DNA from: Saccharomycopsis phalli
Taxonomy: Eukaryota; Ascomycota; Saccharomycetes; Ascoideales; Saccharomycopsidaceae
Direction: 5' to 3'
NCBI GenBank assembly: GCA_020342235.1
Contig: CP073219.1
Coordinates: forward strand, 248,001 to 312,000
DNA: 64,000 bases
In this document: one piece after another, positions 31,699 to 41,783 of the stretch
Numbering within the stretch: the first letter of the stretch is position 1
How the letters are laid out: each line of letters starts with the position of its first letter
The notes under the pieces: generated by a model
What the model was told of the DNA's origin: nothing
What the model saw: the letters and a program-made list of their open reading frames with translations, nothing else
Databases searched by the model: none
Program-made: the position numbers and the translations under genes

Positions 31699-33238
31699 AT
31701 ACAAACTGTATATGTTACGGTGTCTTATATTTTTTTTTTTTTTTTGTTCCGTCAGAAACCTTATGGCACGAAAGCTCTTGCCGATTAGGGTAAAGTTGAA
31801 TTATATTTTTCATTTGGAGACGTGAGTTTATGTTTTTCAGTGGAATGTGTAATCAACAATTTGCTTAGCTAGATCGGGTGAGAAATTAATTAGTGACTAA
31901 GGGTACTTAGTACGGCATTGGTTTGTATGATTGGTAGCCTAAATGTGTTATCTTACAAAATGTCTAAATGCCTCGAATATCAGTAGTTGTGTAGGCTCAA
32001 ATTAGCGGAACCCCAAAGGCCGGCCTCCGAAGAAATTTTAAATGTTTGACCTAGGATGTAAAGGAGGTTCAAGTACAGGATTGTACTATACTTGGCTTTG
32101 GCGATTTTAATTATCAAAAAGAAAGCCAACTATATGGTCTAGATGTGAACATGAAATAATTGTAAATAATAATCAACAAAGGGTAACAACCTTGACAAAC
32201 AGTTCACCAAAAACAATAGTAATGCGCCGGTAATTTACTCATTTTTTTCCCGGAAAATCTTTACGCTTGAAATCTAAGTTAAGTTAAGTATATTTAGTTC
32301 TGTATTTAGCTATATATTGTCTCCGGAAACACGGTGATTCGACAGATATATTTTCACTCAGGAACATCCTGAGGCAGCATTCTATTGAAGAAAACCCTTT
32401 ATAACCCTAAACGGTTATATGGGCTGAAAAACTTCAATGGGAGCAGTGTTGTTAGTGGTTTAACGTGACTGGCTATTGGTTATGCGAGAAGCCTGGCCAT
32501 CCTTCGGCTAAATGCCGGCGCTATCCGGCCGCTGAATCTCGTGACGATGGGCGCACGACTCGTCGGGGTCGTTCATTGCTCGTTTGCGAGACTTCCTTGT
32601 ATTGCCCTTCTGAGGCGTAGTGTGCTCTTTCTGGAGACTTTCTTGAGTATTGGGGCGGTTTGGTGGGGCTCGAACCCGGTAACTACCTCATGATGCGCCC
32701 TCCATAAGGCATGAGGTGTTTTCCATTCGGCCAAACCTCCTGCCCCCGCTTGAAATCTTATTTACCAAGTAGGCAAGACTCAAGTTCCGAGTCTGAGGAA
32801 TTCAAATGGGTTTTGAAGAGACAAAAATGTAATTCAACACGGAAAAGAATAAATAATTTTGATATAGTGTATGCCAATTGGAACGGCTAGATTTGTGTTT
32901 ATCGGTGTAGTCAAATGGCACAGTCTGAATAAAGTGGCCCTGAAATAATCGCCCTTTGAGGCATGAGATTATGTGGCAATATGTAAGATACTGGTTGTGA
33001 AACGAATATATGTGCAAACTAGATCCCATAAATTTAACAGATTATTCATTCAAGCCCATAGAGCGTATTAATTAATAATACTAGATAATCGATTAACTAA
33101 AATTGTTTATAGCAAACTTAAATCGAGTTAGTCATTACTTTTTCTGAGCAACGGTCATTAGATCAGCGAGAACACCGCAGCTGGATAGATTGTGAGATAA
33201 CGGCAAATTAATTTTGGTAAAAATCCGCGCCTTCAAAT
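31699..33238. other. Long intergenic region containing a structured RNA candidate
   Basis: 1.5 kb without a protein gene. It has a T-tract at about 31731-31745 and, at 32427-32746, a GC-rich structured block described separately. The rest is AT-rich. Confidence 0.5.
32427..32746 (-). ncRNA. Probable Pol III transcript with tRNA-like leader (RPR1-like organisation?)
   Basis: On the minus strand an A-box-like TGGCCGAATGG (32733-32723) and a good B box GGTTCGAGCC (32676-32667) are 46 nt apart. They are enclosed by the inverted repeat GGTTTGG/CCAAACC and an outer GGGGC/GCCCC. The tRNA-like part cannot be folded into a full cloverleaf. Downstream the sequence stays GC-rich with hairpins (CTCG-CAAA-CGAG; GGAAGTCTCG with CGAGATTC; GCCGG/CCGGC) and ends at TTTTT (32431-32427), a Pol III terminator. 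A tRNA-like leader followed by a structured RNA is how yeast RPR1 (RNase P RNA) and snR52 are organised. I cannot confirm the RNase P core, so the family is open. Confidence 0.45.
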
Positions 33239-34294
33239 ATGAACGCAAGCGTTGAACAATTACTATATGCTACGTCTATACCGATACCACATGGGTTTCG
33301 AAAGAGACATTCATATCTGGGCAAGAAGAGATTAGATAGTGGCTTAGAGCGAAGCATGGATTCCAGGATCACGGACTCGTTGGCCGTGGTGCTTATGGCA
33401 AAGAAAAATAGCTATTGTATTCAGAATGCACAAGAAGACGACCTTGCTTTTCAATCCCCGTCGTCTTGTTATTTGGACGTGTTATCGTCTTCGCCTGAAT
33501 CGGCCTTTTCCGTTGACTCATTGAATGAGTCCTTCGGTCTGCTATACTCACATCATGACGGCAGTTCCACGGCCAGCATTTCCAGTGCGGATGAAGACCA
33601 TCCGTTATTGGCAAAGGACCTTCCGGATGAAGGAATTGTACCGGTGGTGCAGGAAATTTCCCACAAGTCGTTTGTGTCCAACCTTTCGGCATCCTTCAAA
33701 AAGCTCGCGTCAACCAACCTAGTGGCACCTAGTATTGAATACCCGGTTCTCATATCACAAGAAATCAAGGAGATTCAGCTCGAGACATTTGATACCAAAT
33801 CAACTCCATTGGTAGATAGCTGGGACTTGAATGCGCAGCAAATCAACGAGAAAACCAGTCGGTCCTATCGGTCGAGTAGCTTGTTTTTGAAGCTCTACGC
33901 CATTGAAAATGTCTGTCAGCAGCAGGGATTGTTGCCAAACATATTCCAGGATATGTGTCCAAATGACGACACCGAATTCGCGCAATTGGGGGAAAAGGCT
34001 AAATGCAAATTGTTTGACGTCATTAAACTACAGCCAAGAACAGACTTGCCTACGAAAAATAGTTTGAAGAATTTCAAGTATCGGCTTCAGGATCTGGAAT
34101 TCGCCTGTAAGAACAGCTTGATAAACAAATGTGAAACTACGAAGGATATAACTCCGTGGATACAATTTCAGGATGTGGGCCAAAAAAGGCGCCAAGTGGT
34201 TTTGAATACACACGGCATCTTAAAAGATAACGTACAATACACCGTTAAGGGATATGCCAGCAGCCGCTGGCATTGCACCTTTGAAGAGGAATAG
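33239..34294 (+). CDS. Uncharacterised Ser-rich protein
   Basis: The 351-residue protein is not recognised. Its N-terminal two thirds is Ser-rich and probably disordered. The C-terminal third contains a more ordered block around PWIQFQDVGQKRRQVVLN and YTVKGYASSRWHCTF, possibly a small conserved motif. There is no signal peptide or membrane segment. Protein-like composition throughout and a clean ATG make it a real gene. A regulator or kinase substrate would fit, without direct evidence. Confidence 0.75.
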   Translation: MNASVEQLLYATSIPIPHGFRKRHSYLGKKRLDSGLERSMDSRITDSLAVVLMAKKNSYCIQNAQEDDLAFQSPSSCYLDVLSSSPESAFSVDSLNESFGLLYSHHDGSSTASISSADEDHPLLAKDLPDEGIVPVVQEISHKSFVSNLSASFKKLASTNLVAPSIEYPVLISQEIKEIQLETFDTKSTPLVDSWDLNAQQINEKTSRSYRSSSLFLKLYAIENVCQQQGLLPNIFQDMCPNDDTEFAQLGEKAKCKLFDVIKLQPRTDLPTKNSLKNFKYRLQDLEFACKNSLINKCETTKDITPWIQFQDVGQKRRQVVLNTHGILKDNVQYTVKGYASSRWHCTFEEE

Positions 34295-35305
34295 ACTGCA
34301 GGATCTCACTGTCTTCCACGGGACGTCAGTACTAAAGTAGGCAGGCAGTGAGGTAAACAGCATCATAATACAGCATAGCATCATTAATAATATATTACAA
34401 ACGCATACTTTGTAGTCGGCATGATTTCAACTGTGTATACTCACTCACTATTGGGGGAAAAAAAGATCCCATCAATCGCCCTGTGTGTACTTAAAAATGA
34501 TGACAAGTAGTCAGATCAGGAATACCTGAATAGCCAAGGTCAATACCAGCATACGACATAGAACCCGTTGGTGTAAATATGTATCTACTAAAAATCTCAC
34601 TAATTATTCAAGCGTTGTTTTTTTTTTTTTGCAAATTTAAAGTCTCATGACAATAGGTGCCAAGATCCACATTGATGCTTGATTTCCCCATGTATTTTTT
34701 TGCACATGAGCATCTTCACTAGTGAGATCAATGTGCGTCCCTGAAATTACCTGTTTTTTGCACGCTGAGAATGAAATTCGTCTACTTTTTTTAACTCAGA
34801 AGCCAATACATGATACCTCAATCCTTTCTTGGCCGGAAGAAAAACCTCAATTAGATTTGTATTGGCATCTACATGAAGCAAGTACGTGTCCATGTACTGT
34901 GAGATGACAAACAAGTTTAGTCAACTTGTTACATCTCCGGTGAAAAAAAAAACAGAGTCAGCAAGACAAGTTTCACGTTGCTTTACGTAATACGGTATCC
35001 TGGAGAAATTGTCAATGGCCCTTTGCAGTATGCTCGGTCGGCCTCTAAATTGTTGGGTAGAAATCATGTGTGCCAGAGTAAATGTCACAACCACGGATTG
35101 AAGTCGCCTAAATAAGATACCTCAATGCACCTATTATTGACATGATGTTTCTGGTGTGTCTATCCAAGAAATATATTTGATGTCCTGAATTACTTGATTT
35201 GGGGCCAAGTCATCTCAACAATTTAATCATCTAGTCAACAAAGAAGCATTACCCTCCAATTCCCCATATAAAGGTCATGTAGGGTCTGGTTGAACCGGAT
35301 ACAGT
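34295..35305. other. Intergenic region upstream of the elongase gene
   Basis: About 1 kb with T-tracts (14 T near 34619) and no credible ORF. It is presumably the elongase promoter. Confidence 0.45.
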
Positions 35306-36334
35306 ATGATAACCTTTAGATTGCCAAACAGCGATATATTTAAGCACCTTCCTAGTAAGGAGACGCCGGTGCCGCCTCTGCCATTCAAAAACGAGTGGTT
35401 GGCGTCTGTTTATTACTGGTCTCTAAAGCCGCAAGTTCCGCTAACAGTTGCGTTGACATACTTTGTCAGCGTCCACTTGATCAACAACTACATCAGGCAA
35501 CAGCAGCTTCTCAATGCCAAATCAAGGGAGATCAAGAACCCAGAGACGGCAAAAAGATTACCACCGGTGCCTTGTAAGTTCACTCTTACCAAGGTATTCA
35601 AGGTTCTTGTATTGGTCCACAACATTTTCTTGTTCCTTTACTCCGCATGGACCTTTGTGGGAATCACGTCGTCCATCAAATTGACATCGTACAATTATCA
35701 CCAGTGGTTGGATCAATTGTACCAGTCCACTGAATCTGTCCGAGGCAACTTCACCATTGACAATTCCAAGAACTTATTTTGGAACTCCGTCTGTGACGTC
35801 AACAACGGCATCTTCTCGCCAGACTTGGCCGACGGCTTGTCTTATTATGGCTATTTGTTTTACATCTCCAAATTTTATGAAATCCTCGACACTATCATTA
35901 TTCTAGTCAAAGGCAGACCTTCGTCGCTTTTACAATCCTACCATCATGCTGGTGCCATGCTTTCCATGTGGGCTGGGGTAAGATACACCTCACCTCCAAT
36001 TTGGATATTCGTGGCATTCAACTCATTTATTCACAGTATAATGTACTTTTATTATACTCTTTCCACATTACATATTCCAGTACCTAACTTGTTCAAGAAG
36101 TCTCTCACCTCCTTACAGATTTGTCAGTTTGTGATCGGTGGGGGATTAGCCGTCGTGCATTTGTTCGTTCACTACTTTGAGTACCAGACAGGTGTCTTCC
36201 GTCCTTGCATCAAAGACTCTGATCAGTTATTTGCCTTGTTTGTCAATGTGTTTTACTTGTTTCCGTTGACGGTCTTATTCGTGGCTTTCTGGCTTGAAAG
36301 CTACGCAAGAAAGAAGATGACGGCGAAAAAATAG
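35306..36334 (+). CDS. ELO-family very-long-chain/polyunsaturated fatty-acid elongase (condensing enzyme)
   Basis: The 342-residue multi-pass ER protein carries KFYEILDTIIILVKGR and the catalytic histidine box in LQSYHHAGAMLSMWAG, plus the C-terminal basic tail ARKKMTAKK (ER retrieval type). The box reads Q-x-x-H-H rather than H-x-x-H-H. The Gln form with YHHAGAM is found in fungal and invertebrate PUFA-type elongases rather than in yeast Elo1/2/3. It condenses malonyl-CoA with a fatty acyl-CoA. Substrate chain length and unsaturation cannot be read from the sequence. Confidence 0.88.
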   Translation: MITFRLPNSDIFKHLPSKETPVPPLPFKNEWLASVYYWSLKPQVPLTVALTYFVSVHLINNYIRQQQLLNAKSREIKNPETAKRLPPVPCKFTLTKVFKVLVLVHNIFLFLYSAWTFVGITSSIKLTSYNYHQWLDQLYQSTESVRGNFTIDNSKNLFWNSVCDVNNGIFSPDLADGLSYYGYLFYISKFYEILDTIIILVKGRPSSLLQSYHHAGAMLSMWAGVRYTSPPIWIFVAFNSFIHSIMYFYYTLSTLHIPVPNLFKKSLTSLQICQFVIGGGLAVVHLFVHYFEYQTGVFRPCIKDSDQLFALFVNVFYLFPLTVLFVAFWLESYARKKMTAKK

Positions 36335-36960
36335 ACTCTCCAATATATCATCCATTCATTCCAAATGTATATTGAATCCATCAATTAAAAATTATTCCTG
36401 GTATTCTTTTCCGTAAATTTCCAACAATTTACGACAATGTTGAGTGTTTAACCTTTTTTCGCTTACCAACGTATCGCAGTTTTGGCATGTATTTTAACTA
36501 ACTTTATTTCCTTACCGGAATACCTTAAGCTTATATCCCCGGGTTAACAAAGTTAAGACTTTGGACAGGCGGTTATATTAATGTCACAATTCTAAACGCG
36601 CAATCATATTTTTTATCTTCCAATTATGGAAAACTACAGCCTTGTTTTTTAAATTTTTGAGCTGTATAGCACTCCCTCGTAACATTTTCAATTTAGCTTT
36701 ACTGTAATAGAGTATTTTGCTCAAGACAAGACATATTATTTTAATTTGATATTTTCTACATTGCTTCTACGTCAGTTTACAAGCCTGGGTAAAGTTAACT
36801 GAATATGCGTGTTCCCTCTTGAACGTACAAGTGAAGGTATTTTAAATTTCTAGTAAATTCAACAATCAACATAATTTGTATGCGTTTTTAAAACGAAATT
36901 ATATTATTAAAAGTATTAAATAGGCAGAAAAAAAAAGTAATCCAGAATTGCTATAACTAC
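36335..36960. other. Convergent spacer elongase / LCB1
   Basis: 626 bp, very AT-rich, containing both 3' ends. No gene or clear repeat is seen. Confidence 0.5.
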
Positions 36961-38805
36961 TCATTTGCTATGTAGTTGTTCTATATCCTTAATGGAATCG
37001 GCTTCGTTCAAAATTCTAGATAAGCTCTCCCCCAATTTCGTCACAACATTGTCTATTTCAGATTTTGAAATAGAAATATTGACACATATCTTAAATGTTG
37101 GGTGTACTCTAATACTTTCTCTCTTTAAGTTCCGCTGGGCAGTGACTATCAATATTTTATCGGCAAAGAGAAGGTCATCTGCAACTCTAGTGATTAAAAG
37201 CTCTTCAATGTTTTCCAACTCATACTCAGTATAAGTTTTGGCTAATAATTCGGCCTTTTCCTTTTCCAATTTCTTTCTTTTTTCTAGTGCCTTATCCGAG
37301 TAGTAGTCCACTCTGTCAGAGCTGGCCTTTTTCTTTTCAGATTTTTTAGTTTTCTTTTCAGTTTCCTCTTCGGCTTCCCCTTCAAAATATCTCAAGTTGC
37401 GCTCATTAATCACTGCCGGCTTATAATCTTCGTTAATATAGTATTTCTTAAAACCGTACTTCTTCTTGATTTGCTGACTGAATTCAAAAGTCACAACGCA
37501 ACTCTCTTTAACACTGAGAACCTTGATATATTTGTTTAAACTCTGAATTTTTTTGTGGAAGTAGATACAGTTATCTTGCAATTTGCTGACAATGTTATTT
37601 TTCTGTGCGGTTTCCTTCTCCACGATGCAAAGCCAATCATGTGCTACCTTAGCACAATAAGGAGGCAAAGATGCACTAAAACAATATGCTAACGAGGCGA
37701 TTCTTTGATTAAACACCATTGGCTTAGCTCCAACACAGAAACCCCCTGAACTCGGAATAGCATTGGCTAAAGAACCCACAAAAATATCAACCTCCTTGGT
37801 TTCAACACCACAATGCTCCGTTACACCTTTGCCATGCTTTCCAATAATACCAACAGACAACGACTCGTCCAAGAAAAGCCGGAACTTGTATTTTTTTTTG
37901 ATTTCTACCAACTTAGAAACATTTGAGATATCACCAGTGTTGGCAAATAATCCCTCGCTAACGATAAACCGTCTGTTCAACGGCTTAATGTCCTTCAAGT
38001 CGTCCTTCATGCCCTCCAAAAGTGATGCCAAGTGCTCCATGTCATTATGCTTGTAGTATATCACCTGACAACGCGAAAGTATGAGTCCCTTTTGAATAGC
38101 TAAATTCACACCACTATCCACCAAAGCAATGTCACCTCTCTTAAGAAATGTAGGAAGAACAGATTCGCTAGTGGCAAAGTCCTGCCCATAAATAATCGCA
38201 GCCTCAACGCCAAAGAACTCTGCTAATTTATCTTCGAGCTCGATGTGTATATTTTGGTTTCCAAAAAATCCCGGAGGCCCACACGCACCAACACCATGAT
38301 TTCGTATGATCTCGGCGGACAGATCACGAAGTCTCTTATCGTTCCCCAAGTTCAAGGCATCATAAGATGCAAGATTGGTAACACCTTTTAAGCCCTCGCG
38401 CTTGATTCCAAGATACTCATTTGGCGCGAGGTCTATCTTTGGTCCAATACCGCCGGAAACGATTGGGATTCTCTTAATCTTGTAATGGTCCTCAGGCTTG
38501 ACGTTTTCTACTAGAGGAGCTGGTTTCCAGTCTTTGCAAAGATCATCTATCTCACGCTCAGAGAGCTTAATAGCACCTTTAGAAGATGGCGAGGTCTTCT
38601 TAGAGAAGAAGTATCTAATAGCCACGAGGAATAGAAACAACTCCACCACTGATCGAATTGGATCATCCTGGTATGACGATTTAATATATCGTACTAAGAT
38701 AGCACCACCAGGAAAAGATTCCGTCAATTGAACTATGGAAGATCCGTATCCCAGTGCTATCTTTATAAGTCGTTCCTTCACAACAGTTGAACTGGTACTA
38801 GACAT
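36961..38805 (-). CDS. LCB1: Serine palmitoyltransferase subunit 1
   Basis: The 614-residue protein forms, with Lcb2, the enzyme that condenses serine and palmitoyl-CoA at the ER as the first step of sphingolipid synthesis. A membrane helix lies near residues 53-68 (VVELFLFLVAIRYFF). The alpha-oxoamine synthase fold follows, with YLGIKREG, GVGACGPPGFFGNQNIHIELE, FLDESLSVG and GSLANAIPSSGGFCVG. As in all Lcb1 subunits the PLP-binding lysine is absent. A Lys/Glu-rich insertion (residues ~480-540) is longer than in animals but seen in fungi. The ATG at 38805 is used; the longer frame begins at GTG. It is divergent from MPC2 over 201 bp. Confidence 0.95.
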   Translation of the reverse strand: MSSTSSTVVKERLIKIALGYGSSIVQLTESFPGGAILVRYIKSSYQDDPIRSVVELFLFLVAIRYFFSKKTSPSSKGAIKLSEREIDDLCKDWKPAPLVENVKPEDHYKIKRIPIVSGGIGPKIDLAPNEYLGIKREGLKGVTNLASYDALNLGNDKRLRDLSAEIIRNHGVGACGPPGFFGNQNIHIELEDKLAEFFGVEAAIIYGQDFATSESVLPTFLKRGDIALVDSGVNLAIQKGLILSRCQVIYYKHNDMEHLASLLEGMKDDLKDIKPLNRRFIVSEGLFANTGDISNVSKLVEIKKKYKFRLFLDESLSVGIIGKHGKGVTEHCGVETKEVDIFVGSLANAIPSSGGFCVGAKPMVFNQRIASLAYCFSASLPPYCAKVAHDWLCIVEKETAQKNNIVSKLQDNCIYFHKKIQSLNKYIKVLSVKESCVVTFEFSQQIKKKYGFKKYYINEDYKPAVINERNLRYFEGEAEEETEKKTKKSEKKKASSDRVDYYSDKALEKRKKLEKEKAELLAKTYTEYELENIEELLITRVADDLLFADKILIVTAQRNLKRESIRVHPTFKICVNISISKSEIDNVVTKLGESLSRILNEADSIKDIEQLHSK

Positions 38806-39006
38806 GCTGTGCCAACTAAGTTTTTGATTGCGTAACACATTGAAAAATCAGCCTGAACATTTTATTTACCCGGAAGTATTTATTATCGAGTGCCTACGAG
38901 ATGTGGGGACGGGGAAAGACAATGTTACATTTTTTGCTAAGGGCACTTTTTAGTGGGTGTGTCGGAGTATTTGCTTGAAAGTTGGTAGGAGCTATACCAT
39001 TGTACA

Positions 39007-39433
39007 ATGTCTGCCTTTAGAAGATTTCTCAACTCTGAAGCGGGACCAAGAACCGTCCATTTCTGGGTAAGTTTTAAATAGCCGACTATGTCTTTTCTAC
39101 TAACTTTAGGCACCTGTTTTGAAGTGGTCGTTGGTTATTGCCGGGCTCAATGATATTCTGAGACCGGTTGAATCGTTATCGGGAACACAACAAATTGCAC
39201 TTTTTGCCACTGGTGTTATTTGGACCCGTTGGTCTCTTATCATCAAGCCAAAGAACTACCTTTTGGCCTCTGTGAACTTCTTCTTGGGTGGAGTTGCAGG
39301 CTACCAATTGTCTCGTCTCATAAAGTACAGAAGTGATGCCGGAGACTCGCCATCGGAAATTGCACAGTTTATTTTCAAAGGACCAAAGAAGGAAGAAGAG
39401 AAGACAGAGACTCCGTTGATAGAAGCTAAGTAA
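39007..39433 (+). CDS. MPC2: Mitochondrial pyruvate carrier subunit (Mpc2/Mpc3 type)
   Basis: Exons are 39007-39066 and 39110-39433, giving 127 residues. The joined sequence reads RTVHFW-APVLKWSLVIAGLNDI, then TGVIWTRWSLIIKPKNYLLASVNFFLGG, the hallmark of the Mpc2 family. Two to three short membrane helices are predicted. With Mpc1 it imports pyruvate into the matrix. Only with the first exon is the conserved HFWAP segment complete. It shares a short divergent promoter with LCB1. Confidence 0.93.
39067..39109 (+). other. MPC2 intron
   Basis: The 43 nt intron has donor GTAAGT, branch point TACTAAC, and acceptor TTTAG immediately after it, leaving codon boundaries intact (phase 0). Confidence 0.93.
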
Positions 39434-39749
39434 TACCGAGCACAATGCCTATGCGTTTCGTGATCTTTGCTGTACGACATTGAATTGCTACGATATGTTT
39501 AGATTGTTGCGACATCACGTCCGTAACACCGAATATATTTTTTTATATGTTGCCAAATTTGTAGTTGTCTATTAATCTCTGCTAAAGGCATTTTGACGTA
39601 TCTATTACCTTGATACGAACCCATCGGGGACTCGTAATGTATGATCCGATGGAACTATGGGGAAAATTTGAAGCATAGGTCATCAACCTCTCAGATTTGA
39701 CGAACCAGGCCATATATTGAAAAGCAAAAATTGACGCCATATTATGTAT

Positions 39750-41363
39750 TTATTTCATTCTATTTCGACATTCTCTAACAATACTTCGGGCTTCCTCTAT
39801 TTCTTGACTGCTTCCATTGTTGAACTCGCTAGCGTATTTATAAGCACTATGATAGTTTCCTTTCAAAAGATCTCTCTTTGCTAACCACAACCTCGCCTTG
39901 CTGCTGTCTTCAGTAATTATCTCTGTATTTATTTCTTCGTTGTAGCACAACTTCATATAATGCTCGGCGTTGTTCCAATCCTGGATGGATTCATACAACT
40001 TTCCCAATTTTCGTAGCACAAAGGTCAAATCTTCATCATCAAGATTCAAAATTTTCTTGTATGACTTGATACTTTCAGTGGTCTTTCCCAATTTTTCATA
40101 GCAATTACCAATGGCCACCCACATTCTTTTATCGAGTGGTTTCAATTCACAGGACCTCTGGTAGTAGTACAAGGAATACAAATACATGTCCAACACTTCA
40201 TATGCCTGACCAAGACCATACCATGCTCGGAAATCCTTATTATTAATATCCACGGCTCTTCTATAACTCTCAATAGCCGCATGGGAGTTTTTTAATTCGA
40301 CAAATTCATGCCCCATCAATGTCCAGGCACTGAGACAATTCTTGTTGAGGTTTAGAGCCCGTTTGTAGTACATTATTGCCTTTTCATGTTCAAACTTCAA
40401 GGAGTAGTAGTTTGCAATGATGCAGCATGTTTCCGGGCGAAATTTATCGACAGAATTTGCAAACTGGGCAAGAAACGATAGCTTGGACTTGTTCTCCATC
40501 ACATAGAGAATGTTTGAATATATGTCTAGATGATCAATATTGTAAGGATCAGACGATAGCATTTCATCAAAGAGAGTCTCGGCTAGTGGATAGTTCAGGG
40601 ATTGATATGCAATAAGGGCCTTCTGGGCTTTTAAAAAGGAAAAATTGGGAAACATGTCGACAACCAAGTCTAGTTGGCTGGATATTGCCGGGCTCTGCTG
40701 AAAGAATTCTTGGTAGACTACTACTGTGAAAATTTGGACAATGACAGAATCAAGAGTCTTGAAATCATTGATCACAGATAATGCCTCTTCAAAAGAATCA
40801 AGACATGCCACTAGGTCGTTCCAGCATTCCCAATTGTACTGGTATAATTTTATCGACTGGACAAGATAATTTTGTGCGTTCTTATGGTTGTTTAATTTGA
40901 GGTAAACAATGCCGCCGACATAATAGAGAAGAGACAAGACGATATCATTTTCCTTGGGACTCGTGGCTAAGTAGCATTCCAAATCATGTAGTATTGCCGA
41001 CAAATTCTCGCTTTTGTAGTTTAGTTGCTTATCAGTTATTATTTCTTGATGTTGCTGCTGAAGCTTCAACTCACTACTGATTAGCGAGGAGTACAATCTG
41101 AAAAATAATGCCTTGCCACTTTGACAATTCTTTAGTAAGTTGGCAACTCTATCAAATTCCTTGCAATCAAAATATGTTTTTGCCAACAACAACTTATTTG
41201 ATTCCTTAAGTTCCTGAGGACTGGGAGAAGGCATTGATACCTCCAACGGATGATCTGGCTCAGGTAACCCGTTTAAAGCCTCGGCTGACCATTTTGCAGA
41301 TTTGTAAAGACAGTAAGAAGATAAAATTACCGATGATTTGTATAGGTCATCGTACAATGTCAT
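39750..41363 (-). CDS. CDC23: Anaphase-promoting complex TPR subunit Cdc23/Apc8
   Basis: The 537-residue protein is an almost continuous array of TPR repeats. Diagnostic blocks are CCIIANYYSLKFEHEKAIMYYKRAL, LSAWTLMGHEFVELKNSHAAIESYRRAV and DFRAWYGLGQAYEVLDMYLYSLYYY, which are highly conserved in Apc8. It is a scaffold of the APC/C ubiquitin ligase that degrades mitotic cyclins and securin. The start (MTLYDDLYKSSVILS) fits the family N-terminus. It is divergent from the coiled-coil gene at 41784. Confidence 0.93.
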   Translation of the reverse strand: MTLYDDLYKSSVILSSYCLYKSAKWSAEALNGLPEPDHPLEVSMPSPSPQELKESNKLLLAKTYFDCKEFDRVANLLKNCQSGKALFFRLYSSLISSELKLQQQHQEIITDKQLNYKSENLSAILHDLECYLATSPKENDIVLSLLYYVGGIVYLKLNNHKNAQNYLVQSIKLYQYNWECWNDLVACLDSFEEALSVINDFKTLDSVIVQIFTVVVYQEFFQQSPAISSQLDLVVDMFPNFSFLKAQKALIAYQSLNYPLAETLFDEMLSSDPYNIDHLDIYSNILYVMENKSKLSFLAQFANSVDKFRPETCCIIANYYSLKFEHEKAIMYYKRALNLNKNCLSAWTLMGHEFVELKNSHAAIESYRRAVDINNKDFRAWYGLGQAYEVLDMYLYSLYYYQRSCELKPLDKRMWVAIGNCYEKLGKTTESIKSYKKILNLDDEDLTFVLRKLGKLYESIQDWNNAEHYMKLCYNEEINTEIITEDSSKARLWLAKRDLLKGNYHSAYKYASEFNNGSSQEIEEARSIVRECRNRMK

Positions 41364-41783
41364 GATGATGGATTTAAGGTTGTGGTGATTGTCAAGTTGG
41401 CGTTCCGACCAAGCAGTATACCAGATCTCCGGCTCTAAACAAGTGAAGTATGGTTGAAGTACATTTTGTCGAATAAAGTACGAAAATACGCGTTATTTTC
41501 TTTTAAAAATAGATAATTATTGGTGGTCGGCTAAAATATAAATGTAATAATGAAACGAGTGGGCTGACATGACCCTCTGCGGGCAAGGACATGAATTATG
41601 GCGGCCGGCTTCTTAATTGATTATATTCTGTAACAAGTAAAACAGACTGAAGGTTTTGTTGGAATTAATCGACCGGGTTCAAGAAGTTGGGTTGTGTAAA
41701 GAAATGCAATTGACCCATGCAGTTGGACCTAAGTTTACTGCTTGAAATTGTATTTATTACAAGCAGGGTGAACGGAATCGGCA
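41364..41783. promoter_or_regulatory. Divergent CDC23 / coiled-coil gene spacer
   Basis: 420 bp promoter region. No specific element could be assigned with confidence. Confidence 0.4.

Noticed and set aside
32657-32740. Canonical tRNA gene on the minus strand
   Set aside because: A and B boxes are good, but D-stem, T-stem and acceptor cannot all pair and no clear anticodon loop forms. Kept instead as the leader of a Pol III RNA candidate.
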